Source: Caryophanales bacterium (GTDB lineage: Bacteria; Bacillota_I; Bacilli_A; RF39; UBA660). Taken from it: a stretch of DNA of 39,261 nt. The notes beneath the pieces are model-generated. The model did not search any database. It was given only the letters and a program-made list of their open reading frames with translations, and was not told where the DNA came from. The stretch is from NCBI GenBank assembly GCA_016282415.1, contig JAEEKO010000073.1, positions 1-39,261 of the forward strand, read 5' to 3'. The stretch's first letter is position 1. The number at the start of each line of letters is the position of its first letter. Shown one piece after another: positions 14,964 to 22,231 of the stretch. Both the position numbers and the translations under genes were made by a program.

Positions 14964-15580
14964 AATTTACGATATAATCCGATAGCTTTACCTAAAATGG
15001 TAACGTTATCAAAATACATTGGTTCCATTGTATCGTTTTCTGGTTGTAAACGAATACAGGTTTTTTCTTGATAGAAAGTTTTTAAAGTAACTTCATTTTC
15101 ATTAACCATTGCAACTACAATATCACCATTGTTGCAAGTATTCTTTTGTTCAATGATAACAACATCACCATCATAGATTCCTTTGTTAATCATTGATTCA
15201 CCTTCGGCTTTTAAGGTAAATACTTTTTTATTACGTGGAATTAAACTGATTGGTAAACTAAAGAACTCATTTGGCGTTTCAATTGCTTCAATAGGACTAC
15301 CACAAGTAATTGTTCCAAGTAGAGGTACCTTAACAATATCTTCACTGGCACTGGCATATTCATTATCTACTAATAATTCAATAGTTCTAAACTTAGAGCC
15401 AGTTTTTTTAATGGCACCAGCATTTATTAATTTTTGTAAATGAACATGAACAGTAGCACTACTAGATAATCCTAAGGCAGCACCAATTTCACGAGTAGAA
15501 GGTGGAAAGCCATGCTCCGCAACATATTTTTTAATATAATCTAAAACTTGTTTTTGTTTTCCTGTCAAAGGTTTATTCAT
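14960..15580 (-). CDS. lexA: LexA, SOS response repressor
   Basis: Represses DNA-damage genes and cleaves itself when stimulated by RecA filaments. The 206 residues comprise the N-terminal winged HTH (KQKQVLDYIKKYVAEHGFPPSTREIGAALGLSSSATVHVHLQKL) and a C-terminal S24 peptidase domain with the Ser129 (AEGESMINKGI) and Lys167 (NEVTLKTFY) dyad. The self-cleavage bond is Cys93-Gly94 (GTITCGSP) instead of the usual Ala-Gly. TGGAGGT about 10 nt upstream supports the start. It faces a 49-codon membrane-peptide gene across a region with LexA-box-like sites, so it is probably autoregulated. Confidence 0.97.
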   Translation of the reverse strand: MNKPLTGKQKQVLDYIKKYVAEHGFPPSTREIGAALGLSSSATVHVHLQKLINAGAIKKTGSKFRTIELLVDNEYASASEDIVKVPLLGTITCGSPIEAIETPNEFFSLPISLIPRNKKVFTLKAEGESMINKGIYDGDVVIIEQKNTCNNGDIVVAMVNENEVTLKTFYQEKTCIRLQPENDTMEPMYFDNVTILGKAIGLYRKL

Positions 15581-15600
15581 TTTTGATTACCTCCAATTTT

Positions 15601-15629
15601 ATATTAACAAAAAAGTGTCAAATTGTCAA
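15601..15629 (-). promoter_or_regulatory. lexA promoter
   Basis: Minus strand TTGACA (15629-15624), exactly 17 bp, TAATAT (15606-15601). A LexA-box-like site overlaps the -35. Confidence 0.8.
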
Positions 15630-15640
15630 ACAAATGTTTT
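15627..15640. promoter_or_regulatory. LexA-box-like site 1 (overlaps lexA -35)
   Basis: CAAACAAATGTTTT matches the Firmicutes consensus CGAACnnnnGTTCG at seven of ten defined positions and overlaps the -35 of the lexA promoter, a position suited to autorepression. Confidence 0.5.
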
Positions 15641-15648
15641 AATTTTTC

Positions 15649-15677
15649 TTGATACAAATAATTGTTCGTGTTATATT
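15649..15677 (+). promoter_or_regulatory. Promoter of the 49-codon peptide gene with LexA-box-like site 2 in the spacer
   Basis: TTGATA (15649-15654), 17 bp, TATATT (15672-15677) with an extended -10 TG. The spacer holds CAAATAATTGTTCG (15655-15668), matching CGAACnnnnGTTCG at eight of ten defined positions. A LexA dimer here would block the promoter. Confidence 0.7.
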
Positions 15678-15700
15678 GATAATGAAAGAGGTGAGATAAA

Positions 15701-15850
15701 ATGAATTTGAAAAAAAGAATTTACAATTTAGGAGGGATATTAATATTTTATCTCGTCCTCATAATTGGTGCTTATTTAATCGGATTACGTTTTAATCATT
15801 TAAATGTAGGTTCTAATTCAAATAACAATAATATTAATAATGTCAGATAA
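15701..15850 (+). CDS. 49-residue single-pass membrane peptide, likely SOS-induced (positional equivalent of yneA)
   Basis: A short gene with strong support: GAGGTGA 7 nt upstream, a good promoter and its own terminator. The peptide has a basic start (MNLKKRIYN), one membrane helix (about 10-29, with ILIFYLVLIIGAYLIG) and a short Asn-rich tail of about 15 residues outside. It diverges from lexA and is followed by sirA and yneF, the order around B. subtilis yneA. YneA is an SOS-induced division inhibitor with a membrane helix plus a LysM domain; LysM is absent here. A SulA/SidA/YneA-like role is inferred from position, regulation and topology, not homology. Confidence 0.75.
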   Translation: MNLKKRIYNLGGILIFYLVLIIGAYLIGLRFNHLNVGSNSNNNNINNVR

Positions 15851-15868
15851 TGACATTATTTTTATTTT
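15836..15868 (+). terminator. Terminator of the SOS peptide gene
   Basis: AATAATGTC (15836-15844) pairs with GACATTATT (15852-15860), with the stop codon in the loop and a T-rich tail. The 3' arm overlaps the TGACAT element of the sirA promoter. Confidence 0.85.
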
Positions 15869-15894
15869 GGCTATGAAATAATATACATGGTGAT
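15850..15894 (+). promoter_or_regulatory. Long-spacer promoter of sirA
   Basis: ATGACA (15850-15855), 21-bp spacer, AATAAT (15877-15882), then GGTGAT (15889-15894) after 6 nt. TGACATTATTTTTA and ATATACATGGTGAT match the spoIIGA promoter with identical spacing. In B. subtilis sirA is induced by Spo0A~P. Confidence 0.5.
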
Positions 15895-15898
15895 AAAA

Positions 15899-16318
15899 AT
15901 GTATAAATATTATTTATTTAATATTGACCAGGATTTAAAAAAGATTTTTCAAAATAATAACTACTATTTATTTGATACTTTAAAACATGTTTACAATACC
16001 AATTTAAAAAACTTGAATTATAATTATTTAATTTTAAATGATTTAGTTACCGAAATACCTAAATTACAAATGAACACCTATCTATTTGATAGTTATAAAG
16101 ATAATGATTATTATTTAAAATTTAAAGATCGTCATGTTATCAATAATGCTCTTGATCATGAAAGTACGGAACTGATTCTTAATAATTTGTTTATTAAAAT
16201 AACCACGTCTGCTGAAACCCCTTCTTTTTTAAAAGAAATTAGCGCGACTGGTAATTGGTTTGTATGTGATTTTAATAATTGTAATTATTTTTGGTTAAAG
16301 AATTATTGTAATTTATAA
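15899..16318 (+). CDS. sirA: Sporulation inhibitor of replication SirA
   Basis: SirA binds domain I of DnaA and prevents new rounds of replication at sporulation onset. The 139-residue protein follows the family pattern: YKYYLFNIDQDLKKIF at the start, then LFDTLK, VTEIPKLQMNTYLFDSYK (compare the QPIPILHMHQRL region of B. subtilis), the basic and helical middle, and a C-terminal ETPSFLKEISATGNWFVCDFN (compare KVSPCFLAMDFN). I chose ATG 15899, 4 nt after GGTGAT; an earlier in-frame GTG overlaps that site. Position beside yneF supports the call. Overall identity to Bacillus SirA looks low but the order of motifs agrees. Confidence 0.85.
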   Translation: MYKYYLFNIDQDLKKIFQNNNYYLFDTLKHVYNTNLKNLNYNYLILNDLVTEIPKLQMNTYLFDSYKDNDYYLKFKDRHVINNALDHESTELILNNLFIKITTSAETPSFLKEISATGNWFVCDFNNCNYFWLKNYCNL

Positions 16319-16359
16319 TATTATTTAGTAAAATATAAAAGGAAATGGGAGGTAATATT

Positions 16360-16578
16360 ATGCCAAATTGGTTACATGATATATTATATATAATAATAGG
16401 TTTAATTCCTGGTATTATTCTTGGATTTTTAATTGCAAGAATTGTTATGAAAAAATATTTAAAGAAGAATCCTCCAATCAATGAAAAGATGATTGAAGTA
16501 ATGATGTCAGGTATGGGACGTAAACCAAGTCAAAAACAAGTTAAACAAATTATGAATCAAATGACTCGTTATATGTAA
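16360..16578 (+). CDS. yneF: YneF family (UPF0154) small membrane protein
   Basis: A 72-residue protein of family UPF0154; function unknown. One N-terminal membrane helix (about 6-28, ILYIIIGLIPGIILGFLIAR) followed by the signature KKYLKKNPPINEKMIEVMMSGMGRKPSQKQVKQIMNQM, shortened here: KNPPINEKM and GRKPSQKQ are the key parts. I chose ATG 16360, directly after GGGAGG with 7 nt spacing; an upstream in-frame ATG at 16345 precedes that site. It follows sirA as in B. subtilis and precedes the giant prepilin by 27 nt. Confidence 0.95.
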   Translation: MPNWLHDILYIIIGLIPGIILGFLIARIVMKKYLKKNPPINEKMIEVMMSGMGRKPSQKQVKQIMNQMTRYM

Positions 16579-16605
16579 TTTGATAAAAGAATAAAAGGTG
16601 TTTAA

Positions 16606-18942
16606 ATGAAGTTAGTTATTAATTTATTTGAAAAATTATTTGCAAATGAATATTTTGGTATTATTTTATTCTGTATTATTGCGGTTTTAGTTCTTTTGTT
16701 TATAATTACATTATTCTTTGGATTAACTGATACTAAAGAAAAAGATGAAATTAAAAAACAAAAACCAGAAGAGGATAAAGATTTATTCTTTAAGATTGAT
16801 GATAACATAAAATTAGATGTTCCAAAGATGGAAGCTGAATTAAAACCAGGTAAAGGTGCTGAACTTGCTCGTAGTGCTGGTGCTAGTATGGTTAAGAATA
16901 AAAGAGGTTTCACTTTAGTTGAATTATTAGTGGTAATAATAGTACTTGCTATTTTTGCGTTGCTAGCTATACCAAGAGTTATTAAAGTTGTAAATCGTGC
17001 ACGCGTTGGATCGTTTGTAGTCGAAGCCAATAGTGTTATTAAAACCGCTAAGAACGCTTACGGTGATAGTGTTTTGTCTGGTGATGAAGAGGGACCAGTA
17101 TATTGTTATACCGTAGATGAATTGATTCGAAGAGGATTATTAAATGCCGAGATTGGTGAAATTAGTGGTGTTATCGTTTTAGATATGACAGATGTTAGTG
17201 ATACGGAAGATGCTAAATTATTTGCATATATATCTAAAGATGGTTTTTATGCTAGAAAAGTTAATGGAAAATTACATACTACCATTAAGAATGATGATGT
17301 AGTTATATATGATGGTAATTCATTATTTAAAGATTGTACAGCAAGTTGTGACGCTACTGCTAATGGTACTTCAATTCGTTGCGGTGGTAGTGAAATAACA
17401 GTACGACCAAACGGATCAAGTTCACCGATTATTACTCCAGAAGAGCCGGATGAAATATGTGATCTTGAAACTACTGAATTTGAATTTGATTACACTGGAT
17501 CAATTCAATCCTTTAAAGCTCCATGTAAAGGTGCATATCAATTGGAAGTTTGGGGCGCTCAAGGTGGAAAATGTCGTAGTACTAACGGTGGTAAGGGCGG
17601 TTATGCCGTAGGTAGTGTGGTTTTAAATAAAGACCAAATGGTTTATATTGGTGTTGGTGGACAAGCTGTTCAATTTAACGGTGGTGGCCGTGGAACGGCG
17701 GGAACATCTAACCCTAATGGTGGTCGTGGTCAAAATGGTGTTAATGGTGGTGGCGCTACTCACATGGCTTTAGTTAGTGGTGAGTTAGCAACTATTGGAT
17801 ATACCGAATTTGTTGATAATAATAAAGGATTGATTGTTGCCGGTGGCGGCGGCGGTTCTGGTGGACAAGTTGGATGGGAAGATGATGGTTCTTCTGCACA
17901 AAACATTAGACCTGGTGGTTACGGCGGCGGTCTTAATGGAGGAAGTTCTTCTGGTGGATCTTGTAATGGTGTTGGTGGAACCCAAAGTGGTTCAAGCACT
18001 AATTCATGTCGTGGTGGTGCTGGATTTGGTGTCGGCGGTACTCAAGGTGCCGGTGGCGGCGGCGGCTTCTATGGTGGTGGCGGCGGCTACTTCGGTGCTG
18101 GCGGTGGCGGTTCAAGCTGGATTGGTGGAGTTATTAATGGCTCTACTACAGCAAACCAACAAACCGGAAATGGTAAAGCCAAAATAACTTATATTGGAGC
18201 TGCGGAAAGTATTAATAATACTTGTTTAGCAGTAAATGAATCAGTTACTTTTGAATATACTGGAACTATGCAGGAATTCACCGCAGTATGTCCTGGGCGT
18301 TACAAACTTGAGGGTTGGGGTGCTCAAGGTGGTAAAAATGGTGGTAAAGGTGGTTATGCTGCTGGTATAGCAACGCTAGCTGCTGATGCAAAAATATATA
18401 TTGGTGTTGGTGAAAGACCAACATACACTACTGGTGGTTATAACGGTGGTGGCGCTGGTGGTGGCGATGGTGCCGGTGGTGGCGGTGCTACTCATTTTGC
18501 TAGAACTAGATCAATCTTAAAAAATACAGCTATTGAAAATATTTATTTAATTGCTGCTGGTGGTGGCGGTGGAATGAATGCTTGGAACGGATACTCTTGT
18601 ACTGGTGGCTATGGTGGCGGTGTTGCCGGTGGAAGAGGCCAAGCGAACGACGGAAATGCAAATACTGTTCAAAATAATGGTGGTGAAGGTGCTACTCAAG
18701 TTACTGGTGCTAAATATGGTTTAGGTGGTAATGGTGACTTGTTGTATCACTCAACTAGACACTCTGGCGGTGGTGGCGGTGGCTACTACGGCGGATACGG
18801 AGGTCAACCGGTTGATAATTATCGTGCAGTTGCTGCCGGAGGCGGTGGATCAAGCTGGATTGGTGGAGTTACTGATCCTGAAACAACAGCTGATTCTCGT
18901 ACCGGACATGGCTTTGCAAAAATCACTTATTTAGGTACTTAA
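16606..18942 (+). CDS. Prepilin-like surface protein with two glycine-rich domains and an extra N-terminal membrane segment
   Basis: A 778-residue modular protein. Residues 1-40 hold a membrane helix (about 18-39), then a charged linker (41-77) and a stretch 78-94 that resembles ribosomal protein L2. A class III prepilin signal follows at 98-122 (KNKRG/FTLVELLVVIIVLAIFALL), then a pilin body (about 123-275) with CYTVDELIRRG and a Cys-rich end (FKDCTASCDATANGTSIRCG). Two PF12810-like glycine-rich domains (about 292-531 and 547-778) each end GGGGSSWIGGV...AKITYLG. AAAGGTG upstream supports ATG 16606; an internal ATG at 16888 would give an ordinary prepilin. Probably an adhesive tip or surface protein; no pilus machinery is in the window. 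Confidence 0.85.
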   Translation: MKLVINLFEKLFANEYFGIILFCIIAVLVLLFIITLFFGLTDTKEKDEIKKQKPEEDKDLFFKIDDNIKLDVPKMEAELKPGKGAELARSAGASMVKNKRGFTLVELLVVIIVLAIFALLAIPRVIKVVNRARVGSFVVEANSVIKTAKNAYGDSVLSGDEEGPVYCYTVDELIRRGLLNAEIGEISGVIVLDMTDVSDTEDAKLFAYISKDGFYARKVNGKLHTTIKNDDVVIYDGNSLFKDCTASCDATANGTSIRCGGSEITVRPNGSSSPIITPEEPDEICDLETTEFEFDYTGSIQSFKAPCKGAYQLEVWGAQGGKCRSTNGGKGGYAVGSVVLNKDQMVYIGVGGQAVQFNGGGRGTAGTSNPNGGRGQNGVNGGGATHMALVSGELATIGYTEFVDNNKGLIVAGGGGGSGGQVGWEDDGSSAQNIRPGGYGGGLNGGSSSGGSCNGVGGTQSGSSTNSCRGGAGFGVGGTQGAGGGGGFYGGGGGYFGAGGGGSSWIGGVINGSTTANQQTGNGKAKITYIGAAESINNTCLAVNESVTFEYTGTMQEFTAVCPGRYKLEGWGAQGGKNGGKGGYAAGIATLAADAKIYIGVGERPTYTTGGYNGGGAGGGDGAGGGGATHFARTRSILKNTAIENIYLIAAGGGGGMNAWNGYSCTGGYGGGVAGGRGQANDGNANTVQNNGGEGATQVTGAKYGLGGNGDLLYHSTRHSGGGGGGYYGGYGGQPVDNYRAVAAGGGGSSWIGGVTDPETTADSRTGHGFAKITYLGT
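16837..16887 (+). other. Segment encoding a ribosomal protein L2-like stretch
   Basis: Codons 78-94 of the first giant prepilin read ELKPGKGAELARSAGAS. This is nearly the conserved loop of bacterial ribosomal protein L2 (ELKPGKGAQLARSAG in several species, from memory). Similarity stops abruptly on both sides. A captured rplB fragment or chance are both possible. Confidence 0.4.
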
Positions 18943-18947
18943 TTGAT

Positions 18948-18974
18948 AAAAACTACTAGGAATAGTAGTTTTTT
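18948..18974 (+). terminator. Terminator after the first giant prepilin
   Basis: AAAACTACTA (18949-18958) pairs with TAGTAGTTTT (18963-18972) across GGAA, followed by T. Confidence 0.9.
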
Positions 18975-18976
18975 AA

Positions 18977-19005
18977 TTGCAAAAAATGAAATAATATTTT
19001 ATACT
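18977..19005 (+). promoter_or_regulatory. Promoter of the second giant prepilin
   Basis: TTGCAA (18977-18982), 17-bp spacer, TATACT (19000-19005), followed by AGGATAGTGAT and ATG 19028. Confidence 0.65.
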
Positions 19006-19027
19006 TAAAGAGTAGGATAGTGATAAT

Positions 19028-22000
19028 ATGATAAAGAAAAGAAATGGTTTTACTTTAGTTGAATTACTTGCAACAATAGTTATTTTAGGAATATTGGTAT
19101 TAATTGCAATACCAGCTTATAATGTTATTTCAAATAACGTTAAGAAAAGACAAAATGAAAATAAGATTAGTTATATTGAAACTCAGGCAGCTAAGTATGT
19201 TGCGGAAAGTGGTTTATATAGTGATATCGATGAAACATCAATTACTGTTCAAACGTTACTTCAAAATGGATACTTAGATGGTGATAATAAAATTGGTGAT
19301 AAAGTCGAAGATGTTTATGGAAAAGATATCACTTGTTATCAAATTAAGATTAGTTTTGAAAAAGGAAAACCAGTCCCAGAATTTATTGATAAAAATGTAT
19401 TAAATCAAGATGGAGTTTGTATCGTTAATGACTTATTCTCTGGAAATATATTAGAGCTTGATGCTTATAAGATTAATCAATTAAATGATAATAATAAAAT
19501 TGAAATCAGAAACCATCGTACCGTATGGGTTGATAATGATGTCGTATTAAAACTAAAAATTAATGATGCTGAATTAAACTCAAAACGTGACCAAGCAATT
19601 ATCAGTATTGATTGGAATGCTGTTAATAACAACAAAAGTTATTCACAATCAAATGACAATTGGTATACTACTGGTTGGTTAGATAATATTGCTAGTTATA
19701 ATGGAAGTACTGAATATAAAAACGTATATACCGTTTCAACTAGTAAGATAATGGCTGATACGAAGTTTAAAATTTCATTAGTAGTTAATTATTTAGATGA
19801 TCATGGTAAAAAAATTAATGAAACTTTAACAACTTATTTAATTGTAAGAATTGATAAAGAAAATCCAACGGTAACCGCAACTGCTGATACTAACTGGACA
19901 AAAGGAAATAAGAAAATCTTTATCACTGGTAACGATAAACAAGGTTCAGGAATTAATCATTTCTGTATCTTTACTAGTAACACTTCTAATCATACATGTA
20001 ATCAAGGCGATGCAAGTTATGTTCCATTAATAAATGCTAATAGTAATAAAGGAGAAGTTACTAAAGCTAAAGGAACATATTATGTATGGGCAGTAGATAA
20101 TGTTGGAAATTATTCAGTCGATGGGGCAAGAGTAGTTGTTGATAATATTGATACAACTAAACCAACATGTGTTTATGAAAACCAAAACACAACATGGAAA
20201 AAAGGAAGTCAAGTTATTACCGTAAAATGTAGTGATGATACTAATGGTTCAGGATGTATTACTAAACCATATAATGTAACTTTTGCGGATAATACATATA
20301 ATAGTGCTAACTTACCATCATCATATATCATTACTGATTATGCTGGAAATAAAACAACATGTTCTGGACCAGTAAATGTATATATCGATAATAATGCTCC
20401 ATCAATTAATACTTTAACTCATAAGGAAGGTGTTACTACTATCAAAGTAAGTGATACTGGAGAATTAAGTAAATATGAAATTATAAATAGTAGTAGTAGT
20501 GTTATTAAAACAGTTACTTTAAGTGGAAAATCTTCAGAAACAACTTATAACAGTGTTGCAGCTGGAACATATACGTTAAAGGTATATGATAAAGCAGGAA
20601 ATACAACTAGTAAGAATTTTACAATTCCATCATTCAAAGTAACATTTGCATTAAAGACTTCAGGAAGCGGAAGCTTCTCATCAACAAGTCAAAATGTTAA
20701 TTATGGAGCTAACGCAACTTCAACATTAACAATTAATGGTGGATATAGTTATGGTAGCGTTTCTGGAACGGGATGTACGGTTAGTGGAAGCACAGTTACT
20801 GCTTCTAATGTAACTGCTGCGGTAACATGTACGGTAACTTTAAATCCAATCAAATATACGGTTACATATCAAACAAATAATAACGCTTGTTCAAACGGAA
20901 GTAGTGGTAATCCAACTGAATACTATGTAACAACTGATACCTTTACTTTAAAGAATCCAACATGTACTGGATATACCTTTAACGGATGGACGGGAGCTAA
21001 TGGAACGACCGCATCAACTTCAGTAAGTGTTGCTAAAGGATCAACTGGAAATAAAACATTTAAAGCTAATTGGACAATTAATAATTATTATTTAGACTTA
21101 AATGGTGTTCTTGATGGAACGACATCAGGAAATATTGCAGGATTCGGAACTGCCGACGTTTATATTAATGGTACATTAAAGGCGGATGATGTTACTGATT
21201 ATTATGTTCAATGGCCATATGGAACAAGTTATGAAATTAAAGGTATCAAAACTGCTACTGGACATGTATATAGTGGAAATACATCATATAGTGGAAAGAT
21301 TGGTGCTGGTAATGTTGGTATTGGCTTACCATTTAGTACTAAAAAAGTAACTGTAACGTTTAAGTCAAACGGTCCTGGAACCGCCGACAAAACCCAAACC
21401 TTTACATATGGTGCTTCTGGAAATCAATTTAATTCAGCATTCTCATGGACTGGTTATACTCAACAAGGATGGTCAGAAAGTAATACTGGTTCTGCGGTAT
21501 ATAGTACAGCTAGTGGTGTATCTGATGGATGGATTGATGGTAAATCTCCTTCAGTAACTTTATATGCAATATGGAAAAAGAATTGCGATAATCAAACTAT
21601 TATTAATAATGCTAATGGAAATGATTATGAATTCCATGGATTATGGTCTTCTAATAAAGAAACTGATCTTGGAACAATGGATACAAGTAAGTATGGTAGT
21701 GTTACTATTAAATATAAATTAACTAAATTTGATAGTTATACGGGTACTGGTAATTCTTGTAATCCAGGCCGAAACTTATACTTAAAAGTAGGTAATCAAC
21801 AAGTTTCATTAGCTGGTACAATTAAATTGATTGATGATGGCGATTGTCCTAATCAAACATATAATTATACATTAGGTGTTGCTGGTTATTGTAATGCTAA
21901 TGGTAACAATTGTGATAGTGGATGTAATGTAACGCCACGTACAAGTAGTCCTAATTGTTATGCTGGTCATGGAAACGATTACAACTGGGGCCAAATAACT

Positions 22001-22120
22001 TATACATTTAATAATATAACTAGTAACGGTTCTCAAACGGTTAAATTAAGAGCTGAATCATCTTATTTCTTAGATGATATAGATGTTAAAGTTTATAATG
22101 TAACATTCAATTGTCGATAA
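19028..22120 (+). CDS. Prepilin-like multidomain adhesin with InlB-type repeats
   Basis: A 1030-residue protein. The prepilin signal is at the N-terminus (MIKKRNG/FTLVELLATIVILGILVLIAIP) with Glu5 of the mature protein conserved. The body has Ig/Big-like modules with paired Cys (about 280-370: ENPTVTATADTNWTKGNKKI; about 377-462: TKPTCVYENQNTTWKKGSQ), a CNA/FIVAR-like strand region (about 465-600), two Listeria-Bacteroides/InlB B-type repeats (about 610-680: GYTFNGWTGANG; about 773-848: GYTQQGWSES) and a Cys-rich C-terminal domain (about 855-1030). Likely displayed at the surface through the pilin system. It has its own promoter and terminator. Confidence 0.85.
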   Translation: MIKKRNGFTLVELLATIVILGILVLIAIPAYNVISNNVKKRQNENKISYIETQAAKYVAESGLYSDIDETSITVQTLLQNGYLDGDNKIGDKVEDVYGKDITCYQIKISFEKGKPVPEFIDKNVLNQDGVCIVNDLFSGNILELDAYKINQLNDNNKIEIRNHRTVWVDNDVVLKLKINDAELNSKRDQAIISIDWNAVNNNKSYSQSNDNWYTTGWLDNIASYNGSTEYKNVYTVSTSKIMADTKFKISLVVNYLDDHGKKINETLTTYLIVRIDKENPTVTATADTNWTKGNKKIFITGNDKQGSGINHFCIFTSNTSNHTCNQGDASYVPLINANSNKGEVTKAKGTYYVWAVDNVGNYSVDGARVVVDNIDTTKPTCVYENQNTTWKKGSQVITVKCSDDTNGSGCITKPYNVTFADNTYNSANLPSSYIITDYAGNKTTCSGPVNVYIDNNAPSINTLTHKEGVTTIKVSDTGELSKYEIINSSSSVIKTVTLSGKSSETTYNSVAAGTYTLKVYDKAGNTTSKNFTIPSFKVTFALKTSGSGSFSSTSQNVNYGANATSTLTINGGYSYGSVSGTGCTVSGSTVTASNVTAAVTCTVTLNPIKYTVTYQTNNNACSNGSSGNPTEYYVTTDTFTLKNPTCTGYTFNGWTGANGTTASTSVSVAKGSTGNKTFKANWTINNYYLDLNGVLDGTTSGNIAGFGTADVYINGTLKADDVTDYYVQWPYGTSYEIKGIKTATGHVYSGNTSYSGKIGAGNVGIGLPFSTKKVTVTFKSNGPGTADKTQTFTYGASGNQFNSAFSWTGYTQQGWSESNTGSAVYSTASGVSDGWIDGKSPSVTLYAIWKKNCDNQTIINNANGNDYEFHGLWSSNKETDLGTMDTSKYGSVTIKYKLTKFDSYTGTGNSCNPGRNLYLKVGNQQVSLAGTIKLIDDGDCPNQTYNYTLGVAGYCNANGNNCDSGCNVTPRTSSPNCYAGHGNDYNWGQITYTFNNITSNGSQTVKLRAESSYFLDDIDVKVYNVTFNCR

Positions 22121-22121
22121 T

Positions 22122-22154
22122 CAAAAGTGTGTATTAAAAAATACACACTTTTTT
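22122..22154 (+). terminator. Terminator after the InlB-repeat prepilin
   Basis: AAAAGTGTGTAT (22123-22134) pairs perfectly with ATACACACTTTT (22141-22152), followed by T. Confidence 0.92.
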
Positions 22155-22170
22155 AATACTTTTACTGACA

Positions 22171-22183
22171 AAAAGTGTCAAAT
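22171..22183 (+). repeat. AAAAGTGTCAAAT motif, copy 2
   Basis: This 13-mer also occurs at 15611-15623 and 34002-34014, each time 60-90 nt before a start codon on the same strand. Here it is directly upstream of the parE -35. Confidence 0.5.
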
Positions 22184-22185
22184 TT

Positions 22186-22226
22186 TTGCTTTTTTTCTAG
22201 GAGTTATGTTATAATTTTAATGGTGA
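22186..22226 (+). promoter_or_regulatory. Promoter of parE-parC
   Basis: TTGCTT (22186-22191), 18 bp, TATAAT (22210-22215) with extended -10 TG; GGTGAA (22222) starts 6 nt later. Confidence 0.75.
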
Positions 22227-22231
22227 ATAAA

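Noticed and set aside
884-15894. Exact Spo0A boxes (TGTCGAA) at the long-spacer promoters
   Set aside because: None is exact; the best is TTTGACA at spoIIGA (one mismatch to TTCGACA), so Spo0A control is argued from layout and gene identity only.
16602-17030. Minus-strand frame opposite the prepilin N-terminus; similar ones opposite 27310-27534 and 28011-28196
   Set aside because: Recurring antisense of the conserved pilin helix codons; similarity between them only mirrors the pilins.
17785-18187. Open frames on both strands inside the glycine-rich domains
   Set aside because: They are by-products of GGT/GGC-rich codons in the large prepilin, have no ribosome binding sites and no sensible protein pattern.
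22175-22231. Longer N-terminus for parE
   Set aside because: The upstream frame crosses the promoter, and the family begins at the KYDESSIKILEG segment right after ATG 22232.
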